Of a DNA stretch of 64,000 bases, positions 9,199 through 17,254 are shown one piece after another. The position numbers and the translations under genes were made by a program. Origin of the DNA: Methylophaga pinxianii (GTDB lineage: Bacteria; Pseudomonadota; Gammaproteobacteria; Nitrosococcales; Methylophagaceae); NCBI RefSeq assembly GCF_020447225.1, contig NZ_JAJAEO010000187.1, positions 26,921 to 90,920 on the forward strand, in the 5' to 3' direction. Each line of letters starts with the position of its first letter. The first letter of the stretch is position 1. The notes below the pieces were generated by a model. That model did no database searches. It had not been told where the DNA came from and saw nothing but the letters and a program-made list of their open reading frames with translations.

Positions 9199-11667
9199 AT
9201 GCGCACCTTTATCAAACTGATTATCGCAATAATCATCATTGCTATCGCTGCACTCGCAGCACTCCCTTTCATTATCGATCCGAATGATTATAAAGATGAG
9301 ATTGCAGCGCAGGTTGAAAAGGCCACGGGCCGGCAATTAACACTTCAAGGCGATATCAGTCTTTCTGTATTTCCCTGGATTGCCTTAGAACTCGGACCAT
9401 TATCGCTGAGTAATGCCAGCGGTTTTAAAGCAGAATCATTTGCCAGTGTGGAAGCCGCTGAAATTCGCATCAAATTGATGCCTTTGCTGAAAAAACAGTT
9501 GGAAATGGACACCATTGTTTTGGATGGACTGCTATTGAATCTGGAAACCAACGAAGCAGGTGTAACTAACTGGGATGATTTGACTGAACCAAAAGCAGAA
9601 ACAGACGAGACCGCCTCAACCACTTCAGACAGCTCTGCAACTGAACCTTCAAATGGTTTGGCAGCCATTAGCATTGCTGGAGTCAAATTAACCAATGCCA
9701 ATGTATTGTGGTCGGATGCCAGTAAAGATGAAAATTTTCAGCTACGTAACCTCAATCTTGATACTGACCCGCTAGTCCCCGGTGAACCAACGGCTTTAAC
9801 GACCTCCTTTGATTTGATTAGCAGTAAGCCAGAAGCCAAAGCCCATATCAAAATTGATACTAACGTCATTGTCGATTTGGAAAAACAAGTTTATGCATTG
9901 GAAGAACTGAAACTGAATACTGTGGCCAATAGCTCTGCGATGCCATTACAACAAGCCAATTTAAACTTACAAGCTGATGTAAATGCCAATATGGCGAGTG
10001 AAATGATCACCATTAATAACCTTGTCATGAATTTACAGGCAGCTGGTATTGAGCAAAAAATTGATGCCGAGTTAACTGGGTTAATTGAAGCGAATCTAGC
10101 CACTCAACAACATCGCATCAGTAACCTTGTCATTACGGCCGACCTTGAAGATGAGAAGCTTCCAGGCGGCAAGGCTAAATTGGATGTAAACACTAATATT
10201 ATTGCCAATTTGGCTGATGAAACCTTCCAAGCCAATGATCTTGCGATCAAACTGGCAGATCTCACTATGAATGGCCGTTTTCAGGGTGAAAAGATTTTGT
10301 CAGATGATCTTGCTTTTAATGGCAACATCCAAATCAAGCCTTTCAATCTTCGCAAGTTAGCGAATGATTTAGAAGTAGAACTTCCCGAAATGGCAGATAC
10401 CAGCACGCTGGAGTTGGTTCAGTTGACTACTGAACTCAGTGGTACTAAAAATTCTGTGCAGACTAAAGACTTACAGTTAACACTTGATCAGAGCCAGTTA
10501 ACCGGTCAGTTTGGGATGCGTAATTTTGAAAAACCTGCATACACCTTTAATTTGTCATTAGACCAAATTGATGCTGACCGCTATCTTCCGCCGGTCAAGG
10601 AAGGCGCCGACCAACCTGCGCAAGAAGTGACGACACCTGCAACTGCAGCTGCGGGAGGCTCCAGTGAATTACCGCTAGCTACCTTACGTGACATTAACGC
10701 AAAAGGAAGTCTGAATATTGGAAAACTCAAAGCAAGTGGAATAAGCACTGAAAATATTGTGATTACTATTGATTCAAAAGATGGATTAATAAAACTCAGT
10801 CCATTATCTGCAGAGCTGTATCAGGGAAAGTATCAAGGTAATATCAATATTGATGCACGAGAGGACAACCTGAAACTGGCTATTGATGAAACTTTGCAAG
10901 GGGTTCAGGCAGGTCCATTACTAATGGATCTGACCGGTAATGACCGTATCTCGGGCACTGCTAATGCCAATGTAAAACTGAATGGCAGTGGTAAAGATCT
11001 TGATGCAATTAAGCAAAGTCTGGCTGGCAATGGCGCATTTTCTTTTACTGATGGTGCATTAAAGGGAATTAATATCGCAGAAGCCATTCGTCAGGCTAAA
11101 GCCCTGCTTTCAGGACAAAAAGCCACCGAAAACAATCAACCGGTGCAAACAGACTTCAGCAGCTTGAAAGGCTCTTTTACGGCAAATGAAGGTATTGTGA
11201 ACAATCAGGATCTCGAACTCATGTCCCCCTTGCTGCGTGTCACTGGCGCCGGCGATATCGATATACCAAGAGAAGTCATCGATTATGCTGTCCGGGTTTC
11301 AATCGTGGGCACTGCCGAAGGTCAGGGTGGTAAAACTCTGGAAGAGCTGAAAGGCTTAACTATTCCAGTTAAAATTACGGGTAGTTTTGATAGTCCACGG
11401 CCACAAGTAGATTTGGCAGCTGTTTTAAAAGAACAAGCTACGGATGAAATGAAAGCCAAAGCAGAAGAAAAACTAAAAGAAAAATTGGGTGACGGCTTGG
11501 GTGGTTTATTGGGTGGTAAGCTCGGTATCGAGTCTGAATCCGAGTCCTCCTCGACTACTACTGAGGAGCCAGTAACGGAAGAACAACCTTCAGCTGATAC
11601 CACTGAGGAAGAAGCATCTCCTTCAGCAGAAGATGCTCTCAAAGAGAAACTCAAGAGTTTATTCTGA
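9199..11667 (+). CDS. asmA: AsmA-family envelope protein
   Basis: 822 residues. A single N-terminal membrane helix (about 5-27) is followed by the AsmA N-terminal signature (DPNDYKDEIAAQVEKATGRQ, LSLFPW-like and ELGPLSLSNASGF). A long beta-rich periplasmic region follows, with the C-terminal AsmA domain (about 500-740) including GSFTANEGIVNNQDLELMSP and DYAVRVSIVGTAEG. The last 70 residues are low-complexity, acidic and Ser/Thr/Glu-rich. AsmA-like proteins resemble VPS13-type lipid-transfer bridges and influence outer-membrane lipid balance; that is family knowledge. ATG at 9199 has AGGA upstream. An unlinked long protein precedes and mutY follows. Confidence 0.88.
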   Translation: MRTFIKLIIAIIIIAIAALAALPFIIDPNDYKDEIAAQVEKATGRQLTLQGDISLSVFPWIALELGPLSLSNASGFKAESFASVEAAEIRIKLMPLLKKQLEMDTIVLDGLLLNLETNEAGVTNWDDLTEPKAETDETASTTSDSSATEPSNGLAAISIAGVKLTNANVLWSDASKDENFQLRNLNLDTDPLVPGEPTALTTSFDLISSKPEAKAHIKIDTNVIVDLEKQVYALEELKLNTVANSSAMPLQQANLNLQADVNANMASEMITINNLVMNLQAAGIEQKIDAELTGLIEANLATQQHRISNLVITADLEDEKLPGGKAKLDVNTNIIANLADETFQANDLAIKLADLTMNGRFQGEKILSDDLAFNGNIQIKPFNLRKLANDLEVELPEMADTSTLELVQLTTELSGTKNSVQTKDLQLTLDQSQLTGQFGMRNFEKPAYTFNLSLDQIDADRYLPPVKEGADQPAQEVTTPATAAAGGSSELPLATLRDINAKGSLNIGKLKASGISTENIVITIDSKDGLIKLSPLSAELYQGKYQGNINIDAREDNLKLAIDETLQGVQAGPLLMDLTGNDRISGTANANVKLNGSGKDLDAIKQSLAGNGAFSFTDGALKGINIAEAIRQAKALLSGQKATENNQPVQTDFSSLKGSFTANEGIVNNQDLELMSPLLRVTGAGDIDIPREVIDYAVRVSIVGTAEGQGGKTLEELKGLTIPVKITGSFDSPRPQVDLAAVLKEQATDEMKAKAEEKLKEKLGDGLGGLLGGKLGIESESESSSTTTEEPVTEEQPSADTTEEEASPSAEDALKEKLKSLF

Positions 11668-11683
11668 TTAATACTAGCCTAGA

Positions 11684-11709
11684 GGCCGTGTTCAATTTCG
11701 AGCACGGCC
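11684..11709 (+). terminator. GC-rich hairpin between asmA and mutY
   Basis: A 10-bp stem (GGCCGTGTTC / GAGCACGGCC, one G-U) with a 6-nt loop lies 17 nt after the asmA stop and 13 nt before mutY. There is no following T-run, so it is a weak or Rho-assisted terminator, or a structure reducing readthrough into mutY. Confidence 0.5.
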
Positions 11710-11722
11710 GACTCCTGTGTTG

Positions 11723-12772
11723 ATGACCAACCCGTTCAGTGAACGCTTATTAGCCTGGTATGACCAATATGGTCGTAAGGATTTACCCTGGCAGATAAAT
11801 GCATCGCCTTACCATGTCTGGTTATCGGAAGTAATGTTGCAACAGACGCAAGTGGCTACAGTTATCCCCTATTATCAGCGCTTCACCCAACGGTTTCCGG
11901 ATATTGATAGTCTGGCTGATGCCAATATTGATGATGTGCTTGGGCTTTGGGCCGGTCTGGGATATTACGCTCGCGGTCGCAACTTGCACAAGGCGGCCAT
12001 CCAAATGCAACAACAGCATGATGCTCAGGTGCCGGAAAATTTTGAGGCACTATTGAGTTTGCCTGGGGTTGGACGCTCCACGGCAGGTGCAATTATGTCT
12101 TTGGCGTTTCATCAACGTTTTCCCATTTTGGATGGCAATGTTAAACGTGTGCTTGCCCGATATGACGCAATACCGGTTTGGCCAGGTGAAAAACAAGCTG
12201 AAACAGCCATGTGGCAACGGGCCGAAGCGTTATTACCCACCGAGCGTATTGCAAATTATATTCAGGCCCAAATGGATCTGGGTGCCACCTTATGCACTCG
12301 CAGTCGTCCCGCATGTCAGCAATGTCCCTTGCAAACCGATTGTCAGGCTTTTGCATCCGGTGAACCGACGTTATTCCCGGTTCGTAAAGCCAAAAAAAGT
12401 CAACCAACCCGTAAAACAAACTGGTTTGTTTGTATAGACAAAAATAACAATATCCTCCTGGAACAACGACCACATAGTGGTATTTGGGGAGGATTATGGA
12501 GTTTTCCAGAGGCTGAAACATCAGAGATAACCGATCACTCTCTGCCAGTGAAACATATTGTCTTTCAATCATCATTATCTGAAATAAAACATGTTTTCAG
12601 CCATTTCAAGCTGCTTATCCATCCTCACTTGGTCACTGCAGAACCGATTGATATGGTGGCCGAGAATAAACTGTATATCTGGGTTAAAATAGATCAGGCA
12701 TTAACCATGGGTTTACCTGCCCCGGTTAAACAATTAATTGAATTCTTATCATCAACCGAGAGGATGCTATGA
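11723..12772 (+). CDS. mutY: Adenine DNA glycosylase MutY
   Basis: 349 residues. MutY removes adenine mispaired with 8-oxoguanine. The catalytic domain shows the [16 protein letters not shown] helix with the active-site Glu, the helix-hairpin-helix [12 protein letters not shown] with the Asp in [10 protein letters not shown], and the 4Fe-4S cluster [17 protein letters not shown] (C-x6-C-x2-C-x5-C). A C-terminal NUDIX-like 8-oxoG recognition domain covers about 225-345. GTG, TTG and ATG occur in a row at 11717-11723; the ATG gives the normal [19 protein letters not shown] start. No strong ribosome site is visible. It overlaps yggX by ATGA. Confidence 0.96.
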   Translation: MTNPFSERLLAWYDQYGRKDLPWQINASPYHVWLSEVMLQQTQVATVIPYYQRFTQRFPDIDSLADANIDDVLGLWAGLGYYARGRNLHKAAIQMQQQHDAQVPENFEALLSLPGVGRSTAGAIMSLAFHQRFPILDGNVKRVLARYDAIPVWPGEKQAETAMWQRAEALLPTERIANYIQAQMDLGATLCTRSRPACQQCPLQTDCQAFASGEPTLFPVRKAKKSQPTRKTNWFVCIDKNNNILLEQRPHSGIWGGLWSFPEAETSEITDHSLPVKHIVFQSSLSEIKHVFSHFKLLIHPHLVTAEPIDMVAENKLYIWVKIDQALTMGLPAPVKQLIEFLSSTERML

Positions 12773-13035
12773 CACGTACCGTGCATTGTGTAAAACTCAA
12801 TAAAGAAGCTGAGGCACTTGATTTTCCACCTTACCCTGGAGAGTTGGGCAAAAAAATCTATGAGAGTGTCTCCAAAGAGGCCTGGCAAATGTGGGTAGCA
12901 CATCAAACCATGTTGATAAATGAATATCGTTTATCGTTGGCGGATCCCAAATCTCAGTCTTTTTTAAAGACAGAACTGGAAAAATTCTTTTTTGGTGAAG
13001 GGTCTGATAAACCGGCTGAATTCAAGCCAGTTTAG
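12769..13035 (+). CDS. yggX: YggX-type iron-trafficking / oxidative-damage protection protein
   Basis: 88 residues matching YggX throughout ([55 protein letters not shown]). The protein protects labile Fe-S clusters and limits Fenton chemistry. Its start overlaps the mutY stop in an ATGA. The mutY-yggX pairing is conserved in gammaproteobacteria and joins iron-sulphur protection with repair of oxidised guanine by an Fe-S enzyme. Confidence 0.96.
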   Translation: MTRTVHCVKLNKEAEALDFPPYPGELGKKIYESVSKEAWQMWVAHQTMLINEYRLSLADPKSQSFLKTELEKFFFGEGSDKPAEFKPV

Positions 13036-13342
13036 CCTATGTTAAAGGCAAAATCGCGCATTTTATCTGCCTCTGCAGTTGCTCAACTGACATTAAATAT
13101 AATCATTCAACTGGAATATTTTGAGTGTCACATATTAAATAAACATAATATATTCAATAACTAACCGTTCCATCTTCACTTTAGTCATATGTTTTTCAGG
13201 ATAAAAAAAAAGGGTCGGGCCTAAAATAAATGTGACTTTTTGTTAAATTTTGGGCGTACAATGCGATTAACCCCTTTTTAAGGGGTAGTGTAAGCTGACT
13301 TAGGAGTTAAGTTAGCAGAAGATTTAAGATATTGAGGTTGAT
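13036..13342 (+). promoter_or_regulatory. Intergenic leader region upstream of the cold-shock gene
   Basis: 307 nt without a gene. The first half is AT-rich, with a weak hairpin at about 13043-13069 (GGCAAAAT / ATTTTatcTGCC) that may end yggX transcription. The second half holds the probable csp promoter (TGACTT at 13233, TACAAT at 13257-13262, spacing about 18) and a ~75-nt 5' leader. The leader opens with a 7-bp hairpin (ACCCCTT/AAGGGGT, 13270-13286), then a 9-bp hairpin at 13294-13316 whose loop reads GGAGT, and ends in a GAGG ribosome site. A folded leader of this kind is typical for temperature-controlled csp mRNAs. Confidence 0.55.
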
Positions 13343-13552
13343 ATGGCAGAGCAAGTTACAGGCACAGTGAAATGGTTCAATGACGCAAAAGGATTCGGTT
13401 TTATTGAACGCGCCGATGGTCCAGATGTATTTGTACATCACAGCGCGATTAAATCAGATGGTTTCAGAACTCTGAAAGAAGGCCAGTCTGTCACGATGGA
13501 AGTGACACAAGGTCAAAAAGGTCCACAAGCGGAAAACGTTGTCCCTAACTGA
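13343..13552 (+). CDS. Cold-shock domain protein (CspA family)
   Basis: 69 residues forming one cold-shock domain. RNP1 (GFGFIE, with KGFGF) and RNP2 (DVFVHHSAI) are intact, and the fold starts [17 protein letters not shown]. It is an RNA chaperone that melts structure in mRNAs at low temperature or in general growth. GAGG lies 3 nt before the ATG. The gene stands alone with its own promoter, structured leader and strong terminator. Paralogue identity (CspA, CspD, CspE) cannot be settled from sequence alone. Confidence 0.96.
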   Translation: MAEQVTGTVKWFNDAKGFGFIERADGPDVFVHHSAIKSDGFRTLKEGQSVTMEVTQGQKGPQAENVVPN

Positions 13553-13575
13553 TAACCAGATCCGATACAGACATG

Positions 13576-13609
13576 AAAAACCGGTTAAGAAATTAGCCGG
13601 TTTTTTTTT
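13576..13609 (+). terminator. Intrinsic terminator after csp
   Basis: AAAAACCGG / CCGGTTTTT stem with a 12-nt loop followed by an uninterrupted T-run, 24 nt after the csp stop. Confidence 0.92.
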
Positions 13610-13698
13610 GTTTGTTATTTGTAATGACGATAAAGGATTGCTTGACGCTAGTAGCATGACGCAGGCAGGATCCCCTATCGTATGGAAGGAAATTCGTT

Positions 13699-14454
13699 AT
13701 GATTTATCAAGCCAAATTTGGCCGCATTTTATTCACCTTCTTGTGTTTTGCAGTGTCGTTTCCGGTACATGCTGACTGGAAGCAATTTCTTAACGATTTT
13801 AGCAAAGCGGGAAGTTCAGCACTGGAGACTCAGCAAGGTACCGAGTTAAGCTCTGATACTATTGTTAATGGCTTAAAAGAGGCTCTGGAAGTTGGTACAA
13901 AGAAAGCGGTAGAAAAAGTCAGCCAGCAAGGTGGTTATCTGAATAATCCACAAATTCGGATTCCATTGCCCCCCCGGGTACAACAAGCTGCAGCTTTAAT
14001 GCGTCAGTTAGGTTTAAATAAACTAGCTGATGATTTCGAACAAAGTATCAACAGTGCTGCGGAAAAAGCTGCGCCACAGGCTACATCGATTATGATTGAC
14101 GCAATCAAAAGCATGAGCATTGATGATGCACGTCATATTTTGAATGGTAACAATGATGCCGCGACTCGCTTTTTTGAAGACAGGACACGTGACAAACTGG
14201 CCGTGCTATTTGAACCTATCATCAATACATCGCTGAATGAGGTTGGCGCTACCCGATACTATAATCAGCTGGATGATAAACTGAGTTCCGTTCCTGTTGT
14301 AGGTCAGGATTTAAACCTGGATCTGCAGGATTATGTAACAGGTCAAGCCCTGGATGGTTTATTTACCATGCTAGCGCAAGAAGAACAGAAGATCCGGGCG
14401 AATCCTACAGCAAGAACATCGGAAATATTGCAACAGGTTTTTGGCAGTAAATAG
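13699..14454 (+). CDS. DUF4197 family exported protein
   Basis: 251 residues with a signal peptide (FGRILFTFLCFAVSFPVHA, cleavage near residue 25). The mature part has DUF4197 landmarks: IVNGLKEALEVGTKKAVEKV, a YLNNPQIRIPLPP loop, NAAAEKAAP-type helices, FFEDRTRDKL and the late TRYYNQLDDK and YVTGQALDGLF motifs. The family is all-helical, periplasmic or lipoprotein, with no established role. AGGAA lies 6-10 nt before the ATG. No operon partner is evident: a terminator lies upstream and 66 nt separate it from the next gene. Confidence 0.85.
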   Translation: MIYQAKFGRILFTFLCFAVSFPVHADWKQFLNDFSKAGSSALETQQGTELSSDTIVNGLKEALEVGTKKAVEKVSQQGGYLNNPQIRIPLPPRVQQAAALMRQLGLNKLADDFEQSINSAAEKAAPQATSIMIDAIKSMSIDDARHILNGNNDAATRFFEDRTRDKLAVLFEPIINTSLNEVGATRYYNQLDDKLSSVPVVGQDLNLDLQDYVTGQALDGLFTMLAQEEQKIRANPTARTSEILQQVFGSK

Positions 14455-14520
14455 CGTATTTGGCTACTCACTAAGTGCGTGATGTAATAAAATAAACACA
14501 ATAAAAATAAGGGAAGCAAC

Positions 14521-15285
14521 ATGGCAACAAATCACAACCTCAATCTCGCGAGTCAAGGCACCTCATTAAAAGCACTGTTTACCGGTTATTTGGTTGTGGT
14601 GGCGGTTGGTTACCTGATGGCGATCGTTCAAATTCAGCTGACGCATGGCTTGGCTGATGGTAAATATGGTCTGTCTGTAGATGATATTGTTTACAGTTAT
14701 TACGGCAACAGAAGTAATTCATTGCTTGAAAATAAGCTGCATGGTTCGATGAAACCCATGGCAACCGATGAAGAACGTGCCAAAATTATCAGCTGGGTTC
14801 ACGCCGGAGCGACTGAAGATTCTTATGAAAATGACGGCATCAGACAAATCTTTGATGCCAAATGTATTGTCTGCCACAACGCCGATGCGGGTGGTGCGAT
14901 TCCGGACTATTCTGATTTTAAACAGATAAAAGAACGGGCTGTGGTCGATACCGGTGCCAGCATAGCGTCACTTGCTCGCGTCTCACATATCCACTTGTTT
15001 GGTATCGCTTTTATCTTTATGTTTGTCGGCTTGATTTTCAGTCTGGCAGCAGGTGTACCTAAAGCATTGAAAGTCACCGTCATTTCCATGCCATATATCT
15101 TTCTATTAGTCGATATTAGCGCTTGGTGGTTAACTAAACTGCATCCAAATTTTGCCTGGTTTGTCATCATTGCTGGCGGTGCAATGGCGTTATCATTTGC
15201 CTTTATGTGGGTAGTATCGATGTACGAAATGTGGATTCTGCCACGTATTCGTGAAGACAACCGTGATGCGTTGTTAGACGAGTAA
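14521..15285 (+). CDS. Membrane-anchored single-haem cytochrome c-like protein
   Basis: 254 residues. One N-terminal helix (about 17-39) leads into a periplasmic domain with one c-type haem site, CIVCH at 115-119. Three further helices follow (about 156-178, 186-206, 211-234), and the tail is charged. His residues at 156 and 158 (SHIHLF) near the third segment are candidate ligands. This is not a standard cytochrome c family I can name; similar gammaproteobacterial proteins are often only called hypothetical or misnamed. An electron-transfer role is inferred from the haem motif. It is monocistronic, ending in a strong terminator shared with uup. Confidence 0.75.
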   Translation: MATNHNLNLASQGTSLKALFTGYLVVVAVGYLMAIVQIQLTHGLADGKYGLSVDDIVYSYYGNRSNSLLENKLHGSMKPMATDEERAKIISWVHAGATEDSYENDGIRQIFDAKCIVCHNADAGGAIPDYSDFKQIKERAVVDTGASIASLARVSHIHLFGIAFIFMFVGLIFSLAAGVPKALKVTVISMPYIFLLVDISAWWLTKLHPNFAWFVIIAGGAMALSFAFMWVVSMYEMWILPRIREDNRDALLDE

Positions 15286-15292
15286 ACTCACG

Positions 15293-15334
15293 AAAAAAAG
15301 CCGCTGACTTAACTAACAAGTCAGCGGCTTTTTT
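15293..15334. terminator. Bidirectional intrinsic terminator
   Basis: An 11-bp stem (GCCGCTGACTT / AAGTCAGCGGC) with a 7-nt loop is flanked by A7 on the left and T6 on the right. It can therefore end both the plus-strand cytochrome gene and the minus-strand yheS-uup transcript. Confidence 0.93.
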
Positions 15335-15358
15335 GTATCTGGAAAATATAAACAGTGG

Positions 15359-17251
15359 CTAGGCGTTTTGCAAAGCTTCCAGTTTTTCCCATTTATCAAA
15401 AGCGCGTTCGAGTGATTGTTCATACTCAGCCAGCTGAGATTGAACCTGTTTAATCTTCGCGGCATCCTGCTGATAAAAATCCGCTTCCGCCATTGTTTTT
15501 GTTACTTCAGCAATTTGCTGCTCAAGCTTTTCGATTTCCAGCGGCAAAGCTTTTAAATCCAACTGTTGTTGATAAGTAAGTGTTGTCTTCTTCTTAGTGG
15601 CTTTCGCTGGCGAAACAGATTCCAGTTTGGTTGCTGGTTTTTCCTGCTTCACTGACTGTTGCCGTTGTGCCAGCCAGTCATCATAGCCTCCCACATACTC
15701 CCGCACTTGGTTATCTTCATCAAACACAATACAGCTGGTCACCACATTGTTTAGAAAGCTTCGATCATGACTGACCAGCAGCATCGTACCGGTGAAGCCG
15801 AGGAGTAAATCTTCCAGCAGCTCAAGGGTTTCCGCATCAAGATCATTGGTTGGTTCATCCAGTACCAGTAAATTCGCTGGCTGGGTGAACAATTTCGCCA
15901 GTAACAAACGATTACGTTCACCTCCAGACAATGCTTTTACCGGCGTTCTGGCACGATCCGGTGTGAACAGGAAATCTTGCAAATAGCCAATCACATGTTT
16001 CCGACTGCCATTAATTTCAACAAAGTCCCTTCCCTGCCCGACATTGTCTACAACACTGGCTTCTTCATCCAATTGACTGCGTAATTGATCAAAATATGCC
16101 ACCTGCAGATTGGTTCCTAATCGTACAGTGCCAGATTGAGGTTCTGCCCGGCCCAGTAAAATGGAGAGTAAAGTACTTTTACCACAGCCGTTTGGACCAA
16201 TAATACCAATGCGATCACCACGCTGGATCACTGATGAGAAATCTTTAAATAATTGTCGGCCATCAAATGCCTGACTAATATTCTCGACCTCAACCACCAG
16301 CTTGCCGCTCCGATCACCTTCCTGGATCTGCATCGAAACATTGCCTTGTACTTCTCGGCGTTGTCCCCGTTCACGTCGCAGTTTTTCCAATGCCCTTACC
16401 CGGCCCTCATTACGAGTGCGCCGCGCTTTAATGCCCTGGCGTATCCAGACTTCTTCCTGTGCCAGTTTTTTATCAAACTGTGCATTCTGCTCAGCTTCAG
16501 CTGCTAACATGGCTTCGCGTTTTTGCAAAAAGCTTTTGTAATCACCCGGGAAACTGACCAACTGACCACGATCCAGTTGCACTATACGGGTTGCCAGCGC
16601 CTGCAAAAAACTACGATCATGGGTAATAAACAGTAAGGTGCCACCGTAACTTTCCAGAAAACCTTCCAGCCAGGTGATTGAGCTGATATCAAGATGGTTG
16701 GTAGGTTCATCGAGTAACAAAATATCCGGTTGACGAACCAGGGCCTGAGCCAGTAAAACGCGGCGTTTCATCCCACCGGACAAACTGGAAAACTCAACAT
16801 CCGCATTCAGGGATAATCGGGAAATGACGGTTTCAACCTGCTGTTCAAGACTCCAGCCATCTACTGCCTCGAGTTTGTGTTGGGCTTTTTCCAGCTTGTT
16901 AAGAATTTGTTCACTGCTGTCATGCTGTAACTGCTGAACAATATGGTGATATTCCACCAGCAATGGTCCAACATCACCCAGTCCGGCGGCAACAACATCA
17001 AACACACTGCCAGCAGTGCCCGCTGGCACTTCCTGCTCTAGCCGGGCAATTTTCAATTCTTGCAAACCCACCATCTCACCACTGTCTGGGGTGATCTCGC
17101 CGGCAATAACCTTCATCAAAGTAGATTTACCAGCACCATTGCGGCCTACCAGGCAAACCCGCTCACCTTTGTCGAGCTGAAAGTCGACTTTATCAAGTAA
17201 ATTGGGGCCACCATAACTGACGGTCAGTTGTTTTAAAGACAATAATGCCAC
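15359..17251 (-). CDS. uup: ABC-F ATPase Uup
   Basis: 630 residues, two ABC domains in one chain. First Walker A GRNGAGKST (about 36), signature LSGGMKRRV and [11 protein letters not shown]; second GPNGCGKST, LSGGERNRLL and LVLDEPTNDLD. No membrane segments. A C-terminal coiled coil (about 555-630, QQLDLKALPLEIEKLEQQI) is the DNA/ribosome-binding domain typical of Uup. ABC-F proteins act on stalled or assembling ribosomes; uup mutants of E. coli raise transposon precise excision. It starts 3 nt after yheS, so the two are cotranscribed. Confidence 0.92.
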   Translation of the reverse strand: MALLSLKQLTVSYGGPNLLDKVDFQLDKGERVCLVGRNGAGKSTLMKVIAGEITPDSGEMVGLQELKIARLEQEVPAGTAGSVFDVVAAGLGDVGPLLVEYHHIVQQLQHDSSEQILNKLEKAQHKLEAVDGWSLEQQVETVISRLSLNADVEFSSLSGGMKRRVLLAQALVRQPDILLLDEPTNHLDISSITWLEGFLESYGGTLLFITHDRSFLQALATRIVQLDRGQLVSFPGDYKSFLQKREAMLAAEAEQNAQFDKKLAQEEVWIRQGIKARRTRNEGRVRALEKLRRERGQRREVQGNVSMQIQEGDRSGKLVVEVENISQAFDGRQLFKDFSSVIQRGDRIGIIGPNGCGKSTLLSILLGRAEPQSGTVRLGTNLQVAYFDQLRSQLDEEASVVDNVGQGRDFVEINGSRKHVIGYLQDFLFTPDRARTPVKALSGGERNRLLLAKLFTQPANLLVLDEPTNDLDAETLELLEDLLLGFTGTMLLVSHDRSFLNNVVTSCIVFDEDNQVREYVGGYDDWLAQRQQSVKQEKPATKLESVSPAKATKKKTTLTYQQQLDLKALPLEIEKLEQQIAEVTKTMAEADFYQQDAAKIKQVQSQLAEYEQSLERAFDKWEKLEALQNA

Positions 17252-17254
17252 GGA

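Noticed and set aside
9567-9640. Low-complexity Ser/Thr/Glu segment in the AsmA gene, considered as a possible frameshift
   Set aside because: The frame is continuous and the following sequence stays AsmA-like; linker segments of this kind are normal in the family.
12069-12437. Long overlapping frames inside mutY, secA, ftsA and the ABC-F genes
   Set aside because: They are out-of-frame shadows of clearly identified genes and show no family features.
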